Shown piece by piece: positions 1-5,867 of a DNA stretch of 8,018 bases (positions within the stretch are counted from its first letter, which is position 1; each line of letters starts with the position of its first letter). Source of the DNA: an uncultured Clostridia bacterium (GTDB lineage: Bacteria > Bacillota > Clostridia > Christensenellales > Borkfalkiaceae); assembly GCA_947629845.1 (NCBI GenBank), contig CANRFD010000062.1:1-8018 (forward strand), written 5' to 3'. A model generated the notes under the pieces. That model was not told the origin of the DNA, searched no databases, and was given only the letters and a program-made list of their open reading frames with translations. Both the position numbers and the translations under genes were made by a program.

Positions 1-2
1 TC

Positions 3-317
3 GATGCAAGGACGGAGGAGGCATTGATCTCCCGGGCGCCATATAAATTTTACTTCAATATTCCGGCGACGGTCTATCGGCTTAAGGACAATAAATTTTC
101 TTTCAACCGTCTGACTCTCATTAAAATCCAAGGGGCCGATTTGGAAATCAACGGCACCGATATCGGGAAGCGGGAGTTGGTATTCTTTCAAACCTTGGCA
201 ACCGACTTGAACAGGATCACGTCAAATGGCGCGGCGGTGGAATTCGAGCTCATAGATAGTTATAATGAAGGGGTCGTGACGGTGCAAATTTACAGAACAA
301 AGGAGAAGAGCGCATGA
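3..317 (+). CDS. Unrecognised protein, probably 5'-truncated by the window edge
   Basis: I do not recognise this protein. The reading frame is open to the left edge, so the gene probably begins outside the window; position 3 is only the first complete codon. A TTG at 24 is a possible start, but the purine-rich run before it (about 14-21) leaves only 2-4 bases of spacing. From the TTG there are 97 residues, beginning ISRAPYKFYFNIPATVY. The visible part is soluble, with alternating hydrophobic residues that suggest mostly beta strands plus one helix near the middle (ELVFFQTLATDLNRI). There is no signal peptide, membrane segment or cysteine motif. Its TGA stop overlaps the ATG of the next gene (ATGA), which implies translational coupling and a shared transcript. 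It could be the C-terminal domain of a larger protein; function unknown. Confidence 0.6.
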   Translation, partial: DARTEEALISRAPYKFYFNIPATVYRLKDNKFSFNRLTLIKIQGADLEINGTDIGKRELVFFQTLATDLNRITSNGAAVEFELIDSYNEGVVTVQIYRTKEKSA

Positions 318-868
318 AAAAAACAATAGCCGTGATCGGCGACGGAAAACTCGAGGAGAATAGTTTTAAGTATCGGCTTGCCTTTGACACCGGGAGGGCG
401 CTTGTGGATGCGGGATACCGAGTTCAAAGCGGAGGATTGGGCGGCGTTATGGAAGCGGTGTTTCGTGGGGCAAAATCGTCGGAGAAATACCGAGAGGGCG
501 ACACGGTCGCGATTCTCCCTTCTTTCGATAGGACGACGGCGAACTGTTATGCGGACATCGTCATCCCCACGGGCTTGGACGTCATGCGGAATGGGGTGGT
601 CGTAAACGCGGACGGCGTCATTGCCATCGGCGGCGGTAGCGGAACGCTTTCGGAAATTGCGCTCGCATGGTCGCTGTTCAGACCGGTGATCGCTTACACC
701 AATGTAGACGGATGGAGCAGCAGACTTGCGGGGCAGCGGCTTGACAACAGGGAGCGATACAAAGGGATCGACGACAAAATCTATGGCGTTGAAGACCCGT
801 TGCAAGCGATTGATTTATTGGAGCGCTACCTCGGGCTCTATACAAGATATCATCACGGGATCAGATAA
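314..868 (+). CDS. TIGR00725/LOG-like SLOG-superfamily nucleotide-binding protein
   Basis: This is a 184-residue Rossmann-like protein of the SLOG superfamily, close to the TIGR00725 group (related to DprA/Smf, LOG and the molybdenum cofactor carrier protein). Visible motifs are an N-terminal strand and glycine turn (IAVIGDG, residues 5-11), GGLGGVMEA (40-48), MRNGVVVNADGVIAIGG (91-107) and GGGSGTLSEIA (106-116). The last matches the LOG PGGxGTxxE phosphate-binding motif with Pro replaced by Gly and the Glu kept (E114); R92 lies in the MR position. LOG enzymes release cytokinin bases from nucleotide monophosphates, whereas TIGR00725 proteins mostly lack an assigned reaction, so binding of a nucleotide or phosphorylated ligand is the safe inference. 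The protein is cytoplasmic with no signal peptide. AAGGAGAAG ends about six bases before the ATG, which overlaps the preceding stop; the dehydrogenase gene follows after 13 bases. Family sure, function not. Confidence 0.85.
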   Translation: MKKTIAVIGDGKLEENSFKYRLAFDTGRALVDAGYRVQSGGLGGVMEAVFRGAKSSEKYREGDTVAILPSFDRTTANCYADIVIPTGLDVMRNGVVVNADGVIAIGGGSGTLSEIALAWSLFRPVIAYTNVDGWSSRLAGQRLDNRERYKGIDDKIYGVEDPLQAIDLLERYLGLYTRYHHGIR

Positions 869-881
869 GGAGGAGAAAAAA

Positions 882-1637
882 ATGAAAATCGGGATCGTCG
901 GATACGGCCATGTCGGCAAAGCGATGCACGGGTTATTCAAAGAGGCAATCATCTATGATAAATATTTGGAAATGGGAACGCAAGCGGAGATCAACGATTG
1001 CCATACGGTTTTTGTGTGCGTCCCTACGCCGCAAAGAGAGGACGGCCATTGTGACACGAGTGCCGTCGAAGAAGTTTTAGGCTGGCTGAATGTCCCCCTG
1101 ATCGTGTTGAGATCTACCGTGCGTGTCGGTTTTACCGATGAGATGATGCAAAAGTTGGGAAAAGAGATCGTGTTTCAACCAGAATATTACGGAGAAACGG
1201 TCGCCCATCCGTTTGCGAATTTGAACGATAGAACGTGGTTATCGTTTGGGGGGACGAGAAAGGGGATCGACTTGGCGATAAAAACCTATCAAAAGGTCAT
1301 AACTTCCAACGTGCGCATTTATCAGGCAGACGCAAAGACTGTTGAAATGGCAAAATATATGGAAAATGCCTTTTTGGCAACAAAGGTAACATTTTGCAAC
1401 GAAATGTATGACATTGCAAAGGCGCTTGGAGCCGACTATCATCTGGCGAGAGAGATGTGGATCGCCGATCCCCGTATTGGCGCAAGCCATACGTTCGTCT
1501 ATGAAGATAACCGTGGTTACGGTGGCAGTTGTCTCCCCAAGGATATTGCGTCCATCGCGGCACAGGGGGAAGAGTTCGGTGTTGATACTACGCTCATACA
1601 AAGCGTCATCAAAAAGAATGAAATTTATCGGCGATGA
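882..1637 (+). CDS. Short UDP-glucose/GDP-mannose dehydrogenase family protein lacking the C-terminal domain
   Basis: A 251-residue oxidoreductase of the UDP-glucose/GDP-mannose dehydrogenase family, which oxidises the C6 hydroxyl of a nucleotide sugar to a carboxylate with two NAD+. The dinucleotide fold opens with GYGHVG (residues 7-12). Catalytic residues are recognisable by analogy with UDP-glucose dehydrogenase: E101 and E105 in PEYYGE, K158 and N162 in KYMEN, and nucleophile C217 with D221 in GGSCLPKD. Full-length members have 400-450 residues; this one stops about 30 residues after the catalytic cysteine, so the C-terminal UDP-sugar-binding domain is absent. The next gene overlaps the stop (ATGA), so this is a compact form rather than an obvious frameshift. 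The ATG at 882 follows a strong AAGGAGGAG; the frame is open further upstream but overlaps the SLOG gene. Substrate unknown; activity on a free UDP-sugar is not assured. Confidence 0.85.
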   Translation: MKIGIVGYGHVGKAMHGLFKEAIIYDKYLEMGTQAEINDCHTVFVCVPTPQREDGHCDTSAVEEVLGWLNVPLIVLRSTVRVGFTDEMMQKLGKEIVFQPEYYGETVAHPFANLNDRTWLSFGGTRKGIDLAIKTYQKVITSNVRIYQADAKTVEMAKYMENAFLATKVTFCNEMYDIAKALGADYHLAREMWIADPRIGASHTFVYEDNRGYGGSCLPKDIASIAAQGEEFGVDTTLIQSVIKKNEIYRR

Positions 1638-2479
1638 AGATGATAAACAATCCCCAGGAAGAGCCGTATTTCCATCGTTTCGTGTCTCTCGGATATACGC
1701 CGCTGAATTATAGCGAGAAACATTATATATTTGCCAAGGGTAATAAAGTCATTAAGATTGCCCGGTCGGTATACAACACCCTTCAAACCGATGAATCGTA
1801 TTATATCGAAAAGGCGGCTCATGATCTTCTTGTCGAGCATGGGATGCCGGTCGTCAATATCGGAAAAATATATCAAAAAGGAGAATTGATCGAGGACTTC
1901 ACCGTTTTAGAGGAGGATAGAGTGGAGGGGGAGATCTTCTACCGAAAAAATTGCGATGTAGCGCTGTTATCCCAGGTCGTGTGCTTTATGCAAAGGGCTG
2001 CGCAGATAACGGCACCGTCATTTGGTTTTTTCGAAAAAGACCGCAGGGCGCAATTTTCATCATGGCGATCCTTCCTGAAATCGGTGATTGACCGCGCAAA
2101 TCCGCAACGGAAAGGGATACTATACAAGGGCCTCGACATGGTGCCGAGATTGTCGGAGGCCTCTTTCGTACCATCCGATTGCAATATGGCAAATTTTATT
2201 TTCCGTGGCGGGCGATTGAAGTGCGTCATCGACATTGAGCGCCCTCTGTGGGGGGATAAAAACTTTATTTACGGCATGTTCAAGGCAAGGAATGAATCCT
2301 TGCTCCATTGCGTTACGGAAAAATTTGACGACAAACTTGTCGATTACTACGCTAAAATTTATGAATGTATGTTTTACGGGAAATGTTTTGCCGAAAGATA
2401 CGTTGATTCGGCCAATCTGCCGAGGAGCATTTTCGCAGCACGGATAAACGGTGGGAAAGCAACCGCAAGTCGAGTATAA
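1634..2479 (+). CDS. Aminoglycoside-phosphotransferase-like (protein-kinase-fold) kinase
   Basis: A 281-residue protein that looks like a member of the APH/choline-kinase branch of the kinase fold. The catalytic-loop equivalent is PSDCNMAN (residues 180-187): D182 and N187 keep the spacing of the APH motif HGDxxxxN, but the usual His is Pro. The metal-binding aspartate is D200 in VIDIE (198-202), matching the VIDWE-type motif. K41 in NKVIKIA is the likely ATP lysine and E59 a candidate partner. No clear glycine-rich loop is visible, as is common for this branch. There is no signal peptide or membrane segment. The substrate could be a small alcohol, sugar, lipid precursor or antibiotic; the neighbouring sugar-nucleotide dehydrogenase favours a sugar, but that is inference. 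Its start codon overlaps the dehydrogenase stop, and a terminator follows the stop by 11 bases, so it closes the operon. Confidence 0.7.
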   Translation: MKMINNPQEEPYFHRFVSLGYTPLNYSEKHYIFAKGNKVIKIARSVYNTLQTDESYYIEKAAHDLLVEHGMPVVNIGKIYQKGELIEDFTVLEEDRVEGEIFYRKNCDVALLSQVVCFMQRAAQITAPSFGFFEKDRRAQFSSWRSFLKSVIDRANPQRKGILYKGLDMVPRLSEASFVPSDCNMANFIFRGGRLKCVIDIERPLWGDKNFIYGMFKARNESLLHCVTEKFDDKLVDYYAKIYECMFYGKCFAERYVDSANLPRSIFAARINGGKATASRV

Positions 2480-2490
2480 ATAAATGTAAG

Positions 2491-2518
2491 TGCGTATACG
2501 AGTGCATACGCATTTTTT
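2491..2518 (+). terminator. Intrinsic terminator of the left-hand operon
   Basis: A perfect 7-bp stem (TGCGTAT / ATACGCA) with an 8-base loop is followed directly by six T. It lies 11 bases after the kinase stop codon and is in the right place to end the rightward transcript of the first four genes. Confidence 0.85.
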
Positions 2519-2574
2519 GTACAGGAGAACCGCGCGATCGTCACGTGTTTCAAAAGAGGCTTTGCCGATGCGCG

Positions 2575-2605
2575 AAAACTTGCTTCCCCCCGAGGAGGGG
2601 GCAAG
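2575..2605 (-). terminator. Intrinsic terminator of the minus-strand SDR gene
   Basis: Read on the minus strand, CTTGC plus a run of C pairs with a run of G plus GCAAG, leaving a two-base AA bulge and a short loop, and is followed by TTTT. It begins 7 bases beyond the SDR stop codon. With the rightward terminator at 2491-2518 it insulates the two convergent units. The T run is short, so efficiency may be moderate. Confidence 0.7.
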
Positions 2606-2612
2606 AAGAGGG

Positions 2613-3395
2613 TCAGGCGTAGAGTTTGCGCAGGATGAAGTTCACGAAGCGGGTGGGGAGCAGTTTTTGCAGTCCCACAAAAAATTTGTACTGTCCGCCG
2701 ACGGTGATCTTGAGCGGCGGACGGCGTTTTTTGAGCGTCCGCGCGACGGCTTTCGCCACGCTGTCCGGGCTCTTGCCGTTCTGCTCGTCGTGCTCCATGC
2801 GCTTGACCGACTTGCCGATGCGGCCGCCGTAGTCCGCCTCGCCGCCCTCCACGACGCGCGCCGCGGTGAAGCCCGTTTTGGTGTCGCCCGGCTGGATGCA
2901 GGTCACCTTCACGCCGAAGCGGCGCACCTCGCCGTCGAGCGCGAGGGAGAAGTTCGCAACGCCCGCCTTCGTCGCCGAATAGCACGCCTGAAAGGGGATG
3001 GGCAATGCGCCCGCCACCGAGCCGATGTTCACCAAATTTCCCTTTGTCTTTTTGAGATATTTGACGGCGACGGAAGAAATTTTCACGAGCGCGGTGAGAT
3101 TGATGTCGAAGATGCGCTGGATGTTCTCGGGCGTGGCGTATTCCACGGCGCCCGCGATGCCCATGCCCGCGTTGTTGACGACGGCGTCGATGCGGCCTTC
3201 GCGCTCGCAGACCGTCTGCAGAACGCCCTCCACGGCGGAAAGATCGGTCACGTCCGCCTGAAAGCATTGAAATAGATCGCTCTCGAAGGGGCGGCGCGCC
3301 AGCCCGTATACGCGATGGCCGCTCCTTGCAAGACGGGTCGCCGTCGCAAGCCCGATGCCGCTCGACGCGCCCGTCACTACAACTACTTTTGCCAT
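2613..3395 (-). CDS. Short-chain dehydrogenase/reductase (classical SDR), NAD(P)-dependent
   Basis: A 260-residue classical SDR, a soluble oxidoreductase using NAD(H) or NADP(H) on an alcohol or carbonyl substrate. The cofactor motif is TGASSGIG (residues 8-15) and the adenine-pocket motif is NNAG (74-77). The full catalytic tetrad is present: N99, S126, Y139 and K143 (YSATK). A PGDTKTGF segment (169-176) is the usual substrate/cofactor lid region. The charged loop after it and the tail LPTRFVNFILRKLYA resemble SDRs annotated as acting on retinol-like or lipid-like substrates, but the substrate cannot be read from sequence. The start at 3395 is preferred to an upstream in-frame ATG at 3452, because GAGGG sits five bases before it, the fold begins at once, and the longer form would start upstream of the -10 box. 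Monocistronic, with its own promoter and terminator, and divergent from the glycosidase operon. Confidence 0.93.
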   Translation of the reverse strand: MAKVVVVTGASSGIGLATATRLARSGHRVYGLARRPFESDLFQCFQADVTDLSAVEGVLQTVCEREGRIDAVVNNAGMGIAGAVEYATPENIQRIFDINLTALVKISSVAVKYLKKTKGNLVNIGSVAGALPIPFQACYSATKAGVANFSLALDGEVRRFGVKVTCIQPGDTKTGFTAARVVEGGEADYGGRIGKSVKRMEHDEQNGKSPDSVAKAVARTLKKRRPPLKITVGGQYKFFVGLQKLLPTRFVNFILRKLYA

Positions 3396-3419
3396 GGTAT
3401 CCCTCGTGGTTTTTTTCGT

Positions 3420-3448
3420 ATTATAGCAATTCACGGGGAAGATTGCAA
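3420..3448 (-). promoter_or_regulatory. Sigma-A-type promoter of the SDR gene
   Basis: On the minus strand TTGCAA (3448-3443) and a perfect TATAAT (3425-3420) are separated by 17 bases, and a TG one base before the -10 box gives an extended -10. The box lies 24 bases before the SDR start codon, leaving a short leader that includes the GAGGG ribosome binding site. Confidence 0.8.
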
Positions 3449-3477
3449 GCATTGCGCGGAGGATTTTTGTAAAACCG

Positions 3478-3505
3478 TTGACAAAGCAAAAATATCTGTT
3501 ATAAT
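3478..3505 (+). promoter_or_regulatory. Strong sigma-A-type promoter of the glycosidase operon
   Basis: A perfect TTGACA (3478-3483) and a perfect TATAAT (3500-3505) are separated by 16 bases, and TG at 3497-3498 makes an extended -10. Transcription should start near 3512. A promoter this close to consensus usually needs a repressor, which fits the adjacent dyad and the LacI gene in the operon. Confidence 0.88.
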
Positions 3506-3513
3506 GTTTGCAA

Positions 3514-3533
3514 ATATATTAACGTTAACTTAT
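3514..3533. promoter_or_regulatory. Candidate LacI-family operator over the transcription start
   Basis: TTAACGTTAA (3519-3528) is a perfect 10-bp palindrome with the central CG typical of LacI-family operators. After two mismatched positions on each side, three more bases pair (3514-3516 with 3531-3533), giving a 20-bp interrupted dyad. It begins 8 bases after the -10 box, so a bound repressor would block the start site. The obvious binder is the LacI-type regulator at 4886-5845, whose hinge helix keeps the Leu (L58) that inserts at the central CG step. I saw no second copy of the 10-mer in the window. Confidence 0.75.
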
Positions 3534-3549
3534 CCGCGGGGGACGCGGA
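3533..3549 (+). other. Leader hairpin next to the GH27 ribosome binding site
   Basis: TCCGCG pairs perfectly with CGCGGA around a GGGGA loop, giving a 6-bp GC-rich hairpin in the 5' leader. It ends about three bases before the Shine-Dalgarno run (GGGGAGG, 3552-3558). It may protect the 5' end or keep the ribosome site open; no T run follows, so it is not a terminator. Confidence 0.5.
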
Positions 3550-3562
3550 AAGGGGAGGAAAC

Positions 3563-4693
3563 ATGATAAAAAACACGCCGCCGATGGGGTGGAACACATG
3601 GAACACGTTTGCGAAGGACATCAACGAGGCGCTCATCCTCCAATCGGCGGAGGCGCTCGTCTCCACCGGGTTGCGGGCTGCGGGCTACGAGTACGTCGTC
3701 ATCGACGACTGCTGGGCGCTTCGCGAGCGGGATAGGAACGGGAGGCTCGTGCCCGATCCCGAAAAATTCCCCCACGGCATGAAGTACGTCGCCGACGCCG
3801 TCCACGCGATGGGGCTCAAGCTCGGCATGTATTCCTGCTGCGGCGCCATGACGTGTGCGGAGTACCCCGGCAGTCTCAACCGCGAGTACACCGACGCGCG
3901 TACCTTTGCGCGCTGGGGCGTGGACTTCCTGAAATACGACTATTGCTTCAAACCCGCGGGGCTGGAGGGCAAGTCGCTTTACCGCCGCATGGGGCTGGCG
4001 CTTGCGAACAGCGGCAGAGACATCCTGTTCAGCGGGTGCAGCTGGGGTTCCGACGACACGCACCTGTGGATCGGGACGACGGGGGCGAACATGTGGCGTT
4101 CCACGCCCGACATCTTCGACAGCTTCGAATCGGTGAAGGATCTCATCAAACGCCAATACGACATTTTGCCGTACGGCGGGATCGGCTGCTTCAACGATAT
4201 GGATATGCTCGTCGTGGGCATGCACGGGAAGGGGAACGTCGGGCTGACGGGCTGCACGGACGACGAGTACCGTCTGCACTTTGCTGCGTGGTGCCTGCTC
4301 GCCTCCCCGCTCATGATCGGCTGCGACGTCCGAGCGATGGACGGGGAGACAAAGAGGACGCTCACCAACCGAGAGCTCATCGCCATTTCGCAGGACGCGC
4401 GCGGCAACCGCCCCTATATGATGAAATTCTGGGACAACGCCGATCTGCCCGTCATCGTCCGCGCCCTCGCAAACGGGGACGTGGCGCTCGGCTTTTTCAA
4501 CATGACGGAGGGGAACGCCAACTTCTGGGTCTCCGCCGACGACCTCGGCGTGCCGTGCTTCAGCGGCAAGCGGCTGGAGGGGAAGGAAGTGTACACGGGC
4601 GAGGAGGCGCGCTTTGTAAACGGCGTTGTGCAGAGCGAAGTCCGCCCGCACAGCTGCGCCGTGTACCGCCTGCATGTCGTCAACGCAAGATGA
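3563..4693 (+). CDS. GH27 glycosidase (alpha-galactosidase or alpha-N-acetylgalactosaminidase), cytoplasmic
   Basis: A 376-residue retaining glycosidase of family GH27 (clan D) that removes terminal alpha-linked galactose or a related sugar. The (beta/alpha)8 barrel starts at PPMGWNTW (residues 6-13) and continues with VVIDDCW (45-51, substrate-binding D48/D49), the TCAEYPGSL segment (97-105) and KYDYC (124-128, nucleophile D126). The acid/base is D183 in WRSTPDI (178-184). A small beta-sandwich domain fills about 285-376. There is no signal peptide, so the enzyme should act on imported oligosaccharides. The selectivity loop reads CSWGS (159-163); alpha-galactosidases usually have Glu where S160 stands, while human alpha-N-acetylgalactosaminidase has Ser, so GalNAc specificity is possible. 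First gene of the operon, behind a near-consensus promoter, a dyad operator and GGGGAGG four bases before ATG. Family very sure, substrate open. Confidence 0.93.
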   Translation: MIKNTPPMGWNTWNTFAKDINEALILQSAEALVSTGLRAAGYEYVVIDDCWALRERDRNGRLVPDPEKFPHGMKYVADAVHAMGLKLGMYSCCGAMTCAEYPGSLNREYTDARTFARWGVDFLKYDYCFKPAGLEGKSLYRRMGLALANSGRDILFSGCSWGSDDTHLWIGTTGANMWRSTPDIFDSFESVKDLIKRQYDILPYGGIGCFNDMDMLVVGMHGKGNVGLTGCTDDEYRLHFAAWCLLASPLMIGCDVRAMDGETKRTLTNRELIAISQDARGNRPYMMKFWDNADLPVIVRALANGDVALGFFNMTEGNANFWVSADDLGVPCFSGKRLEGKEVYTGEEARFVNGVVQSEVRPHSCAVYRLHVVNAR

Positions 4694-4878
4694 ACTGCGC
4701 CGTCTGCGGGAAGGGGCTCACCTTCAACGAGCTCGGGCTGAACGTAAAATATCACCCCGGGGAGGAGAGGCTGTGCGCGGATTGCCTCGCCGTGCGGCTG
4801 AACGTTCCGCGGGCGCGGCTGGATGAGAAGATCGAGGAGTTCCGCCGTGCGGGCTGCAAGCTGTTCGCCGGGGAGTAG
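4690..4878 (+). CDS. 62-residue zinc-ribbon-like protein
   Basis: A small protein whose ATG overlaps the GH27 stop (ATGA), so it is translationally coupled. Two CxxC knuckles, C3-C6 and C29-C32, are 22 residues apart and probably bind one zinc ion; a fifth cysteine (C56) lies in the C-terminal GCKLF. Between them are a hydrophobic segment with GLNVKYHPGEERL and an amphipathic helix (about 42-55, rich in Glu/Arg). The pattern of an N-terminal CxVCGK and a C-terminal FRRAGCKLF looks like a conserved small clostridial family, but I cannot name it. A DNA- or protein-binding accessory role is possible; nothing ties it to sugar metabolism except its place between the GH27 and repressor genes. The coding case rests on the overlap, the motif spacing and the short gap (7 bases) to the next gene. 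Confidence 0.75.
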   Translation: MNCAVCGKGLTFNELGLNVKYHPGEERLCADCLAVRLNVPRARLDEKIEEFRRAGCKLFAGE

Positions 4879-4885
4879 AGGAAAT

Positions 4886-5845
4886 ATGGCGAAGGACAGG
4901 GTGACGGTCAAGGACGTGGCGCGGGAAGCGGGCGTTGCGGCGCAGACGGTCTCGCGCGTGTTCCGCAACCAAGGGTATCTCTCGGAGGAGACCAAGCGAC
5001 GGGTGCGGGCGGCGGCGCAGAAGCTCAACTATGTGCCCAACCATGCCGCGATCTCGCTGCGGGTGGGCAGCAAAAAGACGATCGCCGTGGTGTTCGACGG
5101 GCTGCGCAACGTCTATTTCTCCGTGATGATCGACTATCTGTACCGCGAGGCGGACAGGCTGGGATATTCGCTTCTGACGGTGTTCCGCGCGTACGACCAC
5201 GAGATCACGGAGGAGGTCTACCGCGACGTGCTCTCCCTCGGGGCGGCCGCCGTCGTCAGCTTTCTCGAGCCGTCGCCCGAGATGCGGGAGGCGACCCGCC
5301 GCTACGGCGTGCCCGTGCTCGTGCTCGGGCGGCGCACCGACCTCGACGGGCTCAACTATGTGACGACGGACGACGAGAAGGGGGGCAGGCTGGCCGCGGA
5401 ACGGCTGATGCGCTGCGGCTGCCGGCGGTTTTTGTTCCTCGCCGAGGGCATGCGGATGACCTGCGTGCGGGACAGGCTGAAGGGATTTTCCGAAGCGCTT
5501 GCCGCGCGGGGGTACGAGATAAAGGTGCTCGACGCGGGCGGGGGGATCGCCGAGGGGCTGCAGACGCTCGCCGCGGAGGGATTTTCCCCGGACGGCGTGT
5601 TTTGCTTTTCGGATATGCTCGCCTATTCGCTGCTTCTCCTCTTGGGAGGCGGCGTCAGGGTGGTGGGCTACGACGACGTCGGCGCGGAGATCCCCTTCCC
5701 CATGCGGCTCACGTCGGTGGGGACGGACAAGGAGGCCTATGTGCGCTTTGCGCTCGGCAAGCTGATCGACAAGATCGAGAGCGGAGACGGTTCGCCCATA
5801 CGCGCCGTCTATGACGTCTTTTTGCACGAGGGAGAAACGGCGTAA
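4886..5845 (+). CDS. LacI-family transcriptional repressor
   Basis: A 319-residue LacI/GalR-type regulator. The N-terminal helix-turn-helix is VTVKDVAREAGVAAQTVSRV (residues 6-25), with the recognition helix at AAQTVSRVF; the hinge is YVPNHAAISLR (49-59), with L58 at the minor-groove position. The rest is a periplasmic-binding-protein-like sensor with IAVVFDG (66-72), the TTDDEKGGRLAAERL segment (160-174), FCFSDMLA (239-246), VVGYDD (259-264) and PMRLTSV (272-278). The length is slightly under the usual 330-345. It lies inside the operon it probably controls, so repression would be autoregulatory. The expected target is the CG-centred dyad at 3514-3533 and the expected inducer a sugar released by or fed to the flanking GH27 and GH2 enzymes; both are inferences. 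The ATG at 4886 follows AGAGGAA and starts exactly at the HTH; an in-frame ATG at 4823 would overlap the zinc-ribbon gene and is less likely. Confidence 0.93.
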   Translation: MAKDRVTVKDVAREAGVAAQTVSRVFRNQGYLSEETKRRVRAAAQKLNYVPNHAAISLRVGSKKTIAVVFDGLRNVYFSVMIDYLYREADRLGYSLLTVFRAYDHEITEEVYRDVLSLGAAAVVSFLEPSPEMREATRRYGVPVLVLGRRTDLDGLNYVTTDDEKGGRLAAERLMRCGCRRFLFLAEGMRMTCVRDRLKGFSEALAARGYEIKVLDAGGGIAEGLQTLAAEGFSPDGVFCFSDMLAYSLLLLLGGGVRVVGYDDVGAEIPFPMRLTSVGTDKEAYVRFALGKLIDKIESGDGSPIRAVYDVFLHEGETA

Positions 5846-5867
5846 ATTACGCGACAGGAGGAGCGAT

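Noticed and set aside
726..881. N-terminal extension of the dehydrogenase frame upstream of 882
   Set aside because: The extension overlaps the end of the SLOG gene. The Rossmann fold starts right at the ATG at 882, which has a strong AAGGAGGAG.
2490..3275. A 261-codon plus-strand frame opposite the SDR gene
   Set aside because: The minus strand carries a complete SDR with promoter, ribosome site and terminator. The plus frame has no recognisable domain and runs across the minus-strand terminator.
3396..3452. Longer SDR start at 3452 on the minus strand
   Set aside because: The extra 19 residues overlap the -10 box, so the longer start would lie upstream of transcription. The ATG at 3395 has GAGGG at good spacing and begins the fold directly.
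3530..4675. A 381-codon minus-strand open frame opposite GH27
   Set aside because: It lies wholly across a gene with all GH27 motifs. The translation is rich in Arg, Ala, Val and His with no motif, as expected from the antisense of a GC-rich gene with strong third-position bias.
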